The notes under the pieces: model-generated
Seen by the model: only the letters and a program-made list of their open reading frames with translations
Databases searched by the model: none
What the model was told of the DNA's origin: nothing
Position numbers and translations under genes: made by a program
Assembly: GCA_033439295.1 (NCBI GenBank)
Contig: JAVTLE010000005.1
Coordinates: 1-64,000, forward strand
DNA from: Deuterostichococcus epilithicus
Taxonomy: Eukaryota > Chlorophyta > Trebouxiophyceae > Prasiolales > Stichococcaceae
DNA: 64,000 nt
Direction of reading: 5' to 3'
Shown: piece by piece, positions 12,148 through 23,974 of the stretch
How positions within the stretch are numbered: position 1 is the first letter of the stretch
Layout of the letters: each line of letters opens with the position of its first letter

Positions 12148-12837
12148 GGTGAGCCTTCCTGGTGTGAAATCTGCTCGCTGTTTCCAGGCCACGTTGCAGC
12201 GGCTGAGGTGCCGAAAACAGTGTGTGAACTTCCAGCCTGCAAGACCCAGGACTGAGTCAATGAACACAACGCGATGCGCGGGGAAAGAGTTTCCACCATC
12301 CGCAAGCACCGGATGCCTCCAGGAGTGAGCGTTGTAAAACCGAGCTTTGGTGGCCATTCCAGCTGGCGCCTGGGCATTCCGAGACAAGCGTCCACGTGCG
12401 TGCTGACTGATTTGACGAACAGTGTCACAAAGGCGATGAGATGCAGCAGTGTCACTTTGCATCGTTCTCGCATTGGATTCGAACCGGTCCGTAGTGATCG
12501 CGGCTCACTGTCGCCGCCTGGTTTGAATGCGTCGGGGCGGAAACCCCACAACCATCTGCTCAGCATTTGAGTATTGCCGGGTGTGTCTCATGTCAGAACA
12601 TCGTCTGTCGCTTGCTTCCGGAACGCATCGCTCTTGAGGTTCAATGCGCAGCCAGTTCTGGTGCCGTGGTGACTCTGCTTGCCGGTGACGCCAGCACTCT
12701 TAGCTGTGTAGCTTGCTGGGAAAGCTGTCGGCAGCGGCAGCAAACTTGCTGTCACTCATGCGTCCTGGGATCGTGGGCACACTCCATGCGTGGTAGTTGA
12801 GCAACCCGCTGCAGCCTCGGTCTGCGCATGCAGCGCC
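12148..12837. other. Divergent intergenic region between MED15-like and DAG lipase genes
   Basis: About 690 bases separating two outward-facing start codons (12147 minus, 12838 plus). It should hold both promoters. No clear TATA box or tandem element was identified. A GGTTCGAATCC-like string near 12474-12484 on the minus strand resembles a Pol III B box but has no tRNA around it. Confidence 0.6.
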
Positions 12838-15800
12838 ATGCCGTGCCTGAAGCTGTATGGCAGGCGATGGGGCATCGCGGACGACGACATCATCTTCGCT
12901 GCGACGCCATGGCTGTTCCACCTCGTGTGGATCATCTTGCTACCCATCCTGCTGCAGGTGCTTTGCCGGTCCAGCGTGCTGCGCCTGGTCAACCCACCAA
13001 TGATGCCGTCAGCCTTCCTGACATGCTATATGACATCGTCACATGCTGCATTGCCCAAGCCAACGCGCTCGCCATGCAGACGGTCACGCCGCCGCCAGGG
13101 TGCGAGCGCGATGAGTACCGGCTGGCGGTCATCGCACTGTTCGTGCTCTTTATCGTGGCGCTGCTGGAGGAATCTGCCATCGTCCTCGTCGCCCTGAGAG
13201 GTGTGCACACAAGCAATGGCTGTGCACTACTTCCTTCTGTATTGCACAAGACTTGCGCATGCTCAAGCCGATACAACAGGTTCAACATGCTGCCGGCTGG
13301 GCGCAGGCTCAATCTTCGACGCACACAAGCGGCGCCTGGTGCAACCGCTGCTGTACCTGCGCACAGCGTCGCTCGTCACCGAGACCGCCTTCCTCAGTGA
13401 GCCACCTCTTCTTGCCGCAGTTGCACTTGACCTTCTCGTGCAGTTCCTATAAGCCTCGTCTCCAGCCATGCGCTAGTGTGGCTGCAACCCGCGCTAGACT
13501 CGCTTTGCGCGCTGAGGGCTGATGCATCAACGGTGCTTTCTGCACACAGTATATGCGACTGTCATCGTCATGCGGCCTGGGGAGCGGTGCACGAAGGGCT
13601 CAGGCGACCCGGTCTGGGACCCGCCGCCCGTCGTTCAGGTCGGCCGCTGCTGTGACGCGTGCTGGGCATCCTGCTGCACCGGCTCAGCTGCATCCAACTT
13701 CTTCGGGCACCCAAAGCGCTGCTGTGAGGCGCCACATCTCACGCGGCAGACGCCCCCGCCTGCAGGCCTGGATCTGGAGCACGTGGGTCACCGTCGGCCT
13801 GACGCTCATCTCCATGGTGCGACCTCCTCTTGCATTTGGTCACCACCGGGTCGGGTGCTGACTGCCCCTGAGGCCAGGCGCAAGCTACAGATTGGTTCTG
13901 CTTGCGCTTTGCCCTGGCCCGCCCCCCAGTCGTCCTGCGACGGCTTCCAGCTGCCGAGTGCTGCCACACAGGCGGCTACCTTCAAGTTCTGGCCGGAGAT
14001 GGCGAAGGAGAAGTCGTGGGAGCACCGTGTGCGCCTCGTGTCCGCCCTGTGCTGCTGCTCCAGCCGCGTCTCCAAGCCACGCGACGATGGCGAGACGACG
14101 CCGCTTGCTCGCATGGCCCTCGTCTTCGCTTCGGTGACTCCCCGGACCTTCCCCCTGGGCATCATGGCATGCCACTCGCCCGCTGCTCTTCTGGCCTTTC
14201 GCTGCACCGCCATAGCAGGACTGCAAAAAGCTGAAGCGGGATTGGCGTTGCCGCCGTGCTCGGCTGTGCAGGAAGCGATGCTTGTATGATTTGTCAGCCG
14301 TCTGATGCAGATGTTCGGCTTCGTGGATATGACGGCATCAGACTTCCTGGCGGCGTTCCTGCTTGCCGCACAGCTGCAGCGCTGCCGCCGCAAGTCAGCC
14401 CTGCAGGCGAGCAGAGGTTTCGCAGCAGGCTGTGCATGTGTGGGCGACTCTGGTGCTTCAGCAGCGTTGCTCTGCAGTGCTGAGAAGAGATTGGATTGCC
14501 AATGCGTCTCAGTCCTTGAACATGCCCGTGCATACCATCGTGAGGACTGCCGCCTCTGAATACGCTGGCCACTGCAGCGCTTGCCCGACACAAGTGTGCG
14601 CCGCCTGCCGCCGCCTGCATCATGTCCCGACAGGTTTCGCACACCCTGCAGCACCTGGCGGAGGACGCAGACACCATCGACGCGGAGGCGGGCGCGCTGT
14701 CGCCCGCCGGCAGCGAGGCGCTGTCGACGTTCTCGTCCGACATCCGCAGCAGCCGCCGCCGCATGACCACCGGCGGCATCGCCGACCCCGAAGGTTGGTG
14801 CAGCAGCCGAACAACTTGCCTGAAGGACTGGCTAGTGGGTGCACTTTACTGACAGAGCAGCCCTGAAATCTTTGCCTGTGCAGCAGGATTGTGTCCAACT
14901 GTCTGCTCGAGATCTTTCCGGCACTCGCTGCGGCAACAACATGGGGGGATTGGTGCCCGCATGGAGTTTCTGTGAGGCATCACACGGTCGCATGCTGCGA
15001 CACGCCAACTGCCTCCATTGCGCGCAGCTGGGGACCTGCTGCTGCGCCTGCACAGCCGCAGCCAGCGTCCACGCCCGCCCCGCCACACCTCCAGCGAGGC
15101 AGAGCTGCCAGCCGGCACCGGAAGCGGGCGGCGCAGCGTGCAAACAGCTGGGCTGCCGGCACCGCGGCGCGCAACATCTGAGCCTGGCAGGTCGCGCCTC
15201 GGACCCGGCGATTCAGCAGGCAGTGCTGCGAACGGCGACGCTGCAGGGAGCAGCGCCAGCTGCGAAGCCCAGGGTGGTGAGCCGCCAGCCGGGCTGCTCA
15301 GCAGCGGCGGCGGCAGCGGCAGCAGCGGTGGCAGCAGCGGTGGCAATGGCGGCGGCCACAGCAGAAGCATTGGCAGCGGTGCTGCGGAATCCCCCTTCGC
15401 AGCAGAGCAGCAGCAGCAGCAGCAGCAGCAGCCGCAGCCGGCTGCAGCGGCCATGCACCGGGGCGGCCCCGAGACCTCGCGGGCGTGGCGGAAGCGTACA
15501 GAGGTGTATCTCGAGCAAGAGCTGCTCGACCGGCGGCGCGTCGAGGTGCGCAGGGGGATCTGGTGTCCCCAGAACCTCTGCACGGATGCATGGCACGTCA
15601 GGCAGCCATTCCAGTGGGCCTGTTGGTCCGCTGCAACCGTTGGCATATGGACCCCACATGCTGGGACTGCTGACAGTGTGCCTGCACCGCTGCCCGCCGC
15701 GCCCTCGACGTCAAGCGCTGTCCGGCTGCAGGGGCAGCCGCCGGCGAGGGACCTGGCGGCTGAGGGGCGCCGCCTGCTGGCGTTTGCCGAGGCGGAAGCG

Positions 15801-18800
15801 CGTCACGGTGGCGGCGCCCACGCGCCGCTGGCAGAGCTGGGAGAGGACCACACCTCCTCGTCGGCTGATGCCGCCGCACGTGATCCCAACGGTGCAAATC
15901 CACGCTGACTCTGCGCCGGAGCACCAGATCTTTACGGTGGCAGGGTAGTACTGAGCGACTGCATGATACAGCAGCGTCAATGTGGGGTTCGCATGTCGCT
16001 TTCCTAGAGTGCCTCGATGACAGGGCATGTGCGCGCACAGCTCGGCCCAGCTTCATGGAGGCAGTGAATGTCGAGGAGCATTCAGGCCACATGACGGCTG
16101 CTGCAGGCGAGGTGGAGCTGCTCTCGCCTGCGGAGCCGCTGTTTGCCAGGGACGACCCCGGCGTCGAGAGGGCGCCAGTGGCGGACCGCCTCGGCAGCAG
16201 CGCAAACCCGCCGGCGGCCGCAGACCCAGGCAGCGGCAACGAACCCGCCGGTGCGGAGCAGCAAGCCAGCAGCCATGGCGCAGCGCGCGAGCGTGAGGCG
16301 CCGTCTCGGGATGACAGCGCCTGGGGCGCGGGCGCGGCGGCGCAGCCGACGAGCGCAAAGCAGGCGGCGGAGGGCGGCGGCGCCGAAGACCCTGCGGCTG
16401 CGGCAGCGGCTGGAGCGGCTGCGGCGGCGGCTGGAGCAGGGGCAGACGCGAGTCCAGGGGCCGGGGCGGGGAGGTCGCCGCCCTGGCGGCGTAAGCGGCG
16501 GCCTTTCAACACGGCGTCGCTGCTGGTGCAGCCCAGCGCCAGCGGCGAGCTGGAGCACGCGCACGGCAGCGGCCTGCTCACGCCCAGCGGCATGGCCGCC
16601 GACCTCAGGTCAGACCTGATCCATGGCATGGCATTGCGCGTCAGCGGCGCCCGCGGAAACGCAGGTGGCAGGCGCATGGCCACCGGGATTCTGGCCCATG
16701 GTCACACGCCTGGCACTTGCCGGGTCGCATGGCGCAGTCCTGCGACAGCGTCACTCGTGCCTCCTCCCCACTGCGAAGCTGGACAGGACAGCAGCTGCTG
16801 CGCCATGCTTGCAGGCCGGAGCGCAGCGCCGTCAGCAACCTTGTCACCTTCAGCGGCGATAGGGAGAAGGTGTCCGACGCCGATGTTGCGGAGGCGGCGC
16901 ACTACGTCAAGTACTCCTTTGCCGCCTACGGCTACCTGCTCTACGTTTTCAGCAAACCCATATATTCGTGCGCTACTCTCCTGCCACCTGCGAGCTGCAG
17001 AGCATGGTGTCTTTGGCCGCAATCGGCGGACCGCAGTCAAGTGGGGGCGTCTGAGGCCGCTGCCGGGCAGGACCTCTTCGACCCTTTGACTGCATGTGTA
17101 GCGCAGTGCCAACACAAGGCTGCACAGCTGCAGCCACAGCCGAGCACGATGGGGTGGCTACAGGTGCCGCTGTTCCAGCTGTGAGCTGGGTGCTGGCCAG
17201 CTGCACATAGCAACGTTGCTCCCATGCCCGTCCGTGCGACCCCTGCGCAGGGGCCTGCTGCAGCTGTGCTGCGGGCGCTGGTTCGGCCTCATGCGCACGC
17301 TGCTGTTCAGCCGCTCCACCTGGCGGCTGCGCAACCTGCTGCCGTCCGCAGAGGCGCCCATCCCCGGGCCCGGCGTCAGCAACGCCCTCAACCGGGAGGC
17401 CATCCAGCAGGTGCTGCAACAGCCTGCCCGTGTGCAGATGGAGCTGGAGCCATGTCTTTCAACATGCCGACAGCCTGCCAGCAGAAGTTCGAACCGCAGC
17501 ACCTGCTCGAAGGCGCAAGTGCCACCTGCACGCCTCTTGCTGGCTGGCCTGCGCTGTGTCACATTTGCAACGTGGCCACCTGGTATCTGAACGCTCTAGG
17601 CTCTCATCCTGTCCCCGCGCATCTACATTACATGGAGTGTCGCGTGTGCGCTCGCGCAGATCACGGGGCTGGCGGAGGAGGACGTTCTGTTCGTGCGCTT
17701 CGAGGGGGAGGGCGGACCGCACTGCCTGCCCTACTTCATCGCGCTGGACCGGGAGAAGGAGTCCGTCATCCTGTCTATCCGTGGCACGCTGTCGCTGGAG
17801 GATGCCATGACAGGTGCGGGCCGGCTGCAACCTGCCGTCGCCTGAACTCACGAGCTCCTGACCTAGGCCACAGCCACGCCTCTGCCCCTCGCTGCGCCCG
17901 GGGTCTGTGGACGTTGCGCCTGGGCTGCAGTGCCAATGTTTTGTGACGCTCGGAGTTCCGGCATGCGATGGGCACTGCGGCCGGTGCATGCGCAGACTTG
18001 CTGTGCGACAGCGCGCGGCTGGACGACTGGATGCGGGAGGTGCCCAGCGGCGGGACCCCCGCCTCCTTCACCTCCGCGCAGCCTCCCAAGCGCCGCGCCG
18101 GTACGTCGTCATTCTAGGATCTGGGGCACACACTTTTGGTCAGCGTTCCACTGCTGTGTCAGGAAGCGCGCAGGCCTGGCGGTTGGGCCCGCATGTGGAG
18201 TGCGAGGCCCTGACGGTGCTGGCATGGTGTGCTGCAGAGTCGGACTCCAAGTACGCGGCGCACGCCGGCATCCTGGACGCTGCAAAGGTACATTCAACAC
18301 CCAAAATTCTAAACCCTTGAACCTCGTATGACAAACGCGTCGACGAGCCGCCCTAGAGATGGCAGCACGGGTGCGCTGGCCGGGCCTGCAAAGCCATTCG
18401 ACCGCTTGTTCCGGAACCACGCAGACACAGCTGCAGACGCGCTTCCATGCACCTGCAGGCGATAGTCCTGGACCTGCAGGCGACCGGCGTGCTGCGGGCG
18501 CTGTTCCAGCAGCACGAGGCATCCGCCGAGCCGCCTGCAGCGCCGCCCGGCGGTGTCCAGCTGGCCAACGGCAGCGGTCGCCACCCCACCGTCAAGCTGT
18601 GGGTCCTGCCTGCATGTCGTCAGAACGGCGCCGCAGGATGCGCAGGACGCCGCACGCTGACCTGCATGCCTCTGGTGCTGCTGCGCATGCAGTCCCACAC
18701 AAGGTGACCTCCTCACAGTCGTGCTACTGCCTGACGGGTGTCGTGATGCTGCCGGCAGGGGCGGCTTCGTACCGATTGCGGACAAGGTGGCAGCGGCGGT

Positions 18801-21126
18801 GCGGTCGCAGGCGGCTGCCCTGGCGCCCGCCGTGCAGAAGATGATCCCCGCCCACCCGTCCGATAAGGTGCGCACGACTCGGTGGCTGACACGACGAGCA
18901 GCTGCTGACCAAACAGGCAGCACCGCAACGCCTTAGCTGCTTCTGGCCAGCTGACGACAACATCCCAGCTGCCCAGTCAACGCCGGTCTGTCGGCGGAGT
19001 CACCTCCGCAGCGGCGGGGACCTTCCAGCACCCGGTGCCCGACCTCCTTTACCGATCGCAACAGGACCTGGCGGCCAGACTGGCGGAGCTGGACTGCGAC
19101 GGCTGGAAGCTTGTGGTCACGGGCCACTCACTCGGCGCCGGCGCCGCGGCGCTTGTAGCGCTGTACGCCCACAACTACTTTCCCCGGTGCGAGCCGAGCC
19201 CCAACCGTTCCAGGCTGCCTCATCTCAGCGAGGGCCCATTGAGCACGCCGCCCGAATGCTGATTGCGAGCACATCCACGCAGAGGCTGCGGCAGTGGAGG
19301 ACCAATGTGGTACTGGTCCGCTGCATCGGCTGGTTCGCCAACACTTGACACCTTGACGCGCCCGCCGGCCGCAGGGTCAAGTGCTGGGCGTTTGAGCCGC
19401 CTGGCGGGCTGATGACGCGCACCGTGAGCCGCGCGCTGCAGCCGCTGTGCACGTCCACGGCTCTCGGCAAGGACTGGGTGCCGCGTCTGTCTGTCGCTGC
19501 CTTTGAGCGCATGCGCGACGACATGGTGCGCCGCCTCAGCCCTCCAGCGACCGCAGCGGCTTGTGCATCGCATGCGTCGAAGCTCCACCTGGCGCAGTCT
19601 CCTCCAAGCACCTTTATCAGCTGGCAGGGCATCTTGAGGAGAGGTCTGCGCTTGCTGCAGCAGCTGACCCGACTCTTGCCCCTGTTGAAGCAGAGGTCAA
19701 GGACACGACATGCAGCCTCGCGACAGTGCCGACACAGAGCCAAGCTGTGCTGAGCTGCAACAGCCTGCGCCGCGCAGATGATGGCGGCGGTGCGGTGCAA
19801 GAAGAGCAAGTGGCTGTTCATACTGGGCACCCTGCTGGGCAAGCACTGGGACGAGGACGAGCTCTTCCACTCAGCCGAGGACGTGCGCTGTCGTGTGTCA
19901 TGCGCTTGCGAGGGCGGTGCTGCACTGCAGATTCTGTGTGCCTACCCCGCCCGGCCTTCCACAGGCACCAGCGTCAGAGCAATGGCGACGCAGCCGGAAT
20001 GTACCCGGACGCTGCCTCCTCATGTCATCCTGAACCGCCCAACTCTGGCGCGCACCAGGTGAATCCGGGGCCGGCGGCGGTGCTGGCGCAGTATCGCGAG
20101 GCGGTGGCGGCGGCGCGGCCGGGCGACCCGCGCGACCTGGCGCTCGCCCGCCAGTTCGTGCTGCCTGGCCGGTGCGCTGCTGTTGACATGCGGAATCAAG
20201 GCTCGTGACCCAGGGCGCCTGGGGACCTGCGCCGCTGCAGTGGCCAGACGCAGGCTGTGCAAGCCTGCGCGTGCGAGCGGCAGTCTGCAGTGGGGCCATT
20301 CGTGCCGCTGGTTGTGCTGTGGCCGAGCAGACAGTGCTGCAGCCTGTCCATGCAAGCGCGGCACCACAACTCTGAATATTCAACGAGTGGCAAGCACCTT
20401 TGCAGAGTGAGGGCATGCTATCAGTGTGCCTTTCTGCCGAGCACCGACCGCGACGATTGCGGCACCTGTCACTGACCGCCTGTGTGGGCACGCAGCGTCA
20501 TGTTCATGCGGCCGGTCAAGGCGAGCGGGCAGCCGCGGGGAAAGGCAGCGGCGCTGAAGTACGAGCCAGTGTGGGTCACCTGCGACGATCTCGCAACCGA
20601 GGGCATCCTGGTATGCTGCGCTTCCCTGAGCTCAGGAACATGCCTGCTGCAGTCAGGCCGCATGTGTTTGACCATCTGGTGGCTTCGGCTTCTCCAAACC
20701 AGTGCAAGGGACATGTGTGCAGCTTGGCACGCTTCATGCTGCTCGGTGCGACAGCCTCGCGGCCGACGCTGCATGTGCCCCATGCAGATTTCGTCGCGCA
20801 TGATGGCGGAGCACATGCCGGACCGCCTGCTGCGCGTGCTGCAGCGCCTGGCGCAGGCGCGCACCGGCGACCCGCAGGGGCCGCTGGCTGCGGGGCCGCA
20901 GCACAGCCNCNCCGCCGAGCTGCCGCGCCCCGGCAGCCTCGGCGGCGGCCATCAGGCAAACGACAGCACAGAGCTGGAGCCGCACAAGCGGCGGCGCTTC
21001 AGCCTTGGCGAACGGCGCAGCTCAGCAGGCAGCGTCGGCGGCGCGCGGCGGGCAAGCTTGACCGGTGCGGAGCGCCTTGACGACCTCGACTTCGAGGAGG
21101 ACGCCGAATCGGGGGACAGCGACTGA
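12838..21126 (+). CDS. DAGL: sn1-specific diacylglycerol lipase (lipase class 3)
   Basis: The gene follows the order of animal DAGL-alpha/beta. ATG 12838 opens MPCLKLYGRRWGIADDD and a first membrane segment (TPWLFHLVWIILLPILL). Three more hydrophobic exons follow near 13110-13195, 13310-13400 and 13740-13815. Then come a cysteine block (LCCCSSR, about 14050), VDMTASDFLAAFLLA (14320), YVKYSFAAYGYLLYVF (16905) and the catalytic region. That region has VILSIRGTLSLEDAMT near 17765, the nucleophile elbow GHSLGAGAAA near 19120, the Asp segment ALGKDWVPRLS near 19460, and the probable catalytic His in MAEHMPDRLLRVLQRL near 20812. The enzyme hydrolyses diacylglycerol at sn-1 to give 2-monoacylglycerol. 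The tail is acidic and ends at TGA 21124-21126. A low-complexity stretch at about 15290-16500 has no DAGL counterpart and may be intron or a disordered loop. Two Ns lie at 20909 and 20911. Family and topology are confident; exact exons are not. Confidence 0.88.
15294..15440. repeat. GCA/GCG triplet low-complexity tract in DAG lipase gene
   Basis: Runs of GCAGCGGCGGC-type triplets followed by an AGC run (about 15400-15430). If exonic it would encode Gly/Ser/Ala/Gln runs in a loop between the membrane part and the lipase core. It sits at the position of the long insertion that distinguishes this gene from animal DAGLs. Confidence 0.6.
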
Positions 21127-21822
21127 CGCGCCCAGTGTCTGGAATCTCAGGAGGCGCGGGCGGCACTCGGTGGTGCTGGGCGTCGTTGCCTGTGTTCGTG
21201 GGGAAGGTAGTTCCTGATAGAACGCGCCGAGGCGTCTCATCTGGGCCAAGGCAGCGGCAGGTCTAAGTGCGCTCTGCTGCCTACCAACCTGCAGGGTGTC
21301 GAAAGCCACTGCAGCAGGCTGCGCCAGCCACGGCAGCAGCCGCAACTGCCTTTGCAGCCCCGCATTGTGATCAAAGGTTTGTGGGTTCTGCTGGCCGGGC
21401 GCCAAGGCATTGCCGTCTCGTGAGTAGCACCGACCATGACCGGTGGGCACTGCTGCAAAATTTGTTGGTTTTTTTTGTTGGAACTAGCAAACCCTCGGCT
21501 GTGTGCTTGGTGGTTTGGTGAACATATCATGTCTGAGGAATCTGTTTCCGCCGCGACAACTGTCAATTCGCTTGAGGTGGTGCTGTCCACAAACTTGTAC
21601 GAATCCGTATATTTCGTTGTTCTGCTGCGTTGACACCGTTGCATCTTGGCCTTCACAACGAGATGATTCTATAAGCTTGATTTTGCTTATTGCCGCCGCA
21701 GCAGGTGAACAAGGTTGTTGCACCGTGATGTAATCATCATGCTGGCGGTCGAGCATGTTTTCAGGAGGACAGTCAGTTGAGCTCGAGGAAGCAGGTGGAC
21801 AACCCGATGCCCAAGTTCCGAG
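21127..21822. other. Convergent intergenic region (3' ends of DAG lipase and pyrophosphatase)
   Basis: About 700 bases between two converging stop codons, with AT content rising at 21450-21760, typical of 3' UTR and intergenic DNA in GC-rich algae. TGTAA, the common chlorophyte polyadenylation signal, occurs near 21727-21732 on the plus strand, compatible with but not proof of the DAG lipase 3' end. No gene seen. Confidence 0.55.
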
Positions 21823-23974
21823 TCATGCTGCTTCGACCGCATGACAGGTCCCGGCGCGCAGCCGCTGGTAAAATGCCGATGTCTCAGCAACAACGCCCCG
21901 CGCAAATGCCGCATCCAGCGCCTTGGCACCAAAGCCATAGGAATTTGGCGACTTCCCGTCAGGTATCTTGTAATCTCTGAACCACGTCATGATCCTCTCC
22001 AGCTCGCCGGGCAGCTCCCTGCGATCAGGCAGCCACAGATGCACTGCTGCATCAGGCGGGTTTGCAATTTGGCTTGGCGAGTTGGCGCTTAGAATGCCCG
22101 CAAAACCAAGAAGTCGTCTGAGCGCCGCATACCTGTCGACGTCGGCGACATCGTTCAGGCGCGGCGCCAGCGGATCATCCACTCTGATGGCGATGACCTG
22201 CGACGCCATGGGCAGAGGCTCAGCGTGCATAGTGTGTCAAATGTCATGCAGCCAGAATAAGGCCTGCATCGATGCACGGCTCTAGGCTGAGCTGCACAAA
22301 GTAATGTCACCAGCGCTGTCGCAACATACACTACAGATGCAACTGTCAAAGCTGCGAGAGAAGCAGTATGCCTGAGTTTACAGCCTCCTCATCATGGTAC
22401 GTGCTTTCCCAGGATTGGTGCAGTTGCCGGCAGCGGGGCAGATGAGATCAGTGTGCTTCTCACCTTCCAGTCCAGTTCGCCTGCAGCCGCCAGAGAGGAT
22501 GTCAGAAGAGCAACTTGTTTGCAATAACGACGGTGCCCAAGATGAGCCAGGGCGGGCTGAGCAGGCTGAGGATGAGCAGCAGGTCAGCGAGCATTCGGTT
22601 GCCTCAGACTCGCACAGCCGCCAGCAGGCAAAGCAGCGGCAAGCAATTACTCAGCACCTTCGTCGATCATGGCGTAGGCTCCGAGCGGCTTGACGCGGTA
22701 CACGCCGCCCGTCTTCAGCGTGCGCGATCCGATCTCCACCACGTCCACTGGATCGTTGTCGCCCTGTGTGTCTCATACGACGACACGACTGACGCGCAGA
22801 ACGCGTGTAAGGCCGGTTCCGAACGGCTAACTCTGTTCTCGATGTTTTGGCGTGAACAACGAGAAGTCGAGGGCTCTGCCTTGACCAGGGTAGGCGGCGG
22901 CGCACCTTCACGCCGCCACAGGCGTTGTTCATGTGATCAGGGTCCTGCAGGACCGCCAAGATTTCATAGAGAGGGTGGTTCAACTGGCCAGCCTCACATG
23001 ATGAGCAGTCCAACACTTCTGCATGCACGAGCAGCAGTGCGCAATCTGTTCAGCTGTTTGCAATGCCAAGCCGCGCACCTCCCAAGTCTGTGGCAGCATA
23101 CCGTAGTTCCAAGGAAAGGCCTGCACACCCGCGCCAAGCACCGTTTATCACTAAAGAAGTGCCGCGCTCGGCTTTCTCTGCTGACGTGCTCTACAGGTGC
23201 ATGCGTCATGCTGGACTGGCAGTCCGATCTGGCTGCGCAAGACTTGCTGTGCAGCCGCGCGTTTGTTGCTGGATGCATGTGTACATACAACGCATCATTG
23301 CGATGCACCTCGTGGTAGTGGCGCAGCTTCCCCTTCTTGATGTCCTGCTTGATGGGCGTGCTCTCCTCACCCTGCAGTGAAGCGGCAAAGGCACAGCCTC
23401 TGGAGAGCTCGTCTGCACACACGTGATGGCTGGTCGAAGCAAACGACCGGGTGGTGACTGCCAGGAACAGGCACTCGCATGCAAGCTGGATGTCCTGATG
23501 TGCTGCTGGGTCATCGTGCTTACGGCTGTCCAACCAGCGAGCGGATGAACAGCAGCATTGCAACGCACTGTGGCGACCTCCATCTTGGCGGTGCTGTTCT
23601 TGGGGATCTCGCAGATGAAGTTCAGGGAGCCGTCCTCCGGGTTGTGCAGCGGGACATCGTGCCATGCACTGACCGGCTCCCCTGCATGACCCATGCAGCA
23701 ATGCTCATGCTCCTGCGATGATCTGATTCAGACCTGAGTTGCGCCACTGATGGGCGCGTCCTGACGGTATGACGCTGCTGATAGCTGGCGCTCTGCGCCT
23801 TTGATGGCATGCCGAACCCAGGCCAGCTGTCGCCAGCGGAGCAGTCGACAACAGCATGCCGCGAGACACACCGGCTTTCTGCATGAAGACACGGAAGTCC
23901 TCCGACGCCGCCTCCCCGGAGGTGGCGAGGCCGTACGCGGCGTTGGTGGCGGTGCGCGCCAACGGCTGCATCAT
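21823..23974 (-). CDS. PPA: Soluble inorganic pyrophosphatase, family I
   Basis: This enzyme hydrolyses pyrophosphate to two phosphates. Exons in order on the minus strand encode [11 protein letters not shown] (ends near 23866), then in phase [14 protein letters not shown] and [15 protein letters not shown] (23575-23693), [16 protein letters not shown] (near 23340), [11 protein letters not shown] (near 22930), and [20 protein letters not shown] with [16 protein letters not shown] (22670-22755). Then come a 17-base exon at 22464-22480 giving ELDWK, and [17 protein letters not shown] from 22197 on, ending at the stop 21823-21825. DNDPVD is the family I metal-binding signature with three aspartates. 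The end segment [19 protein letters not shown] is the standard eukaryotic C-terminal region. Two adjacent ATGs at 23972-23974 and 23969-23971 would give a roughly 20-residue leader that could be a plastid or mitochondrial presequence. The frame is also open upstream of them (see next entry). Confidence 0.93.

Noticed and set aside
12470-12490. GGTTCGAATCC on the minus strand, resembling the T-loop (B box) of a tRNA gene
   Set aside because: The flanking bases do not form a T-arm stem, and there is no anticodon arm, D-loop or acceptor stem at the right distances.
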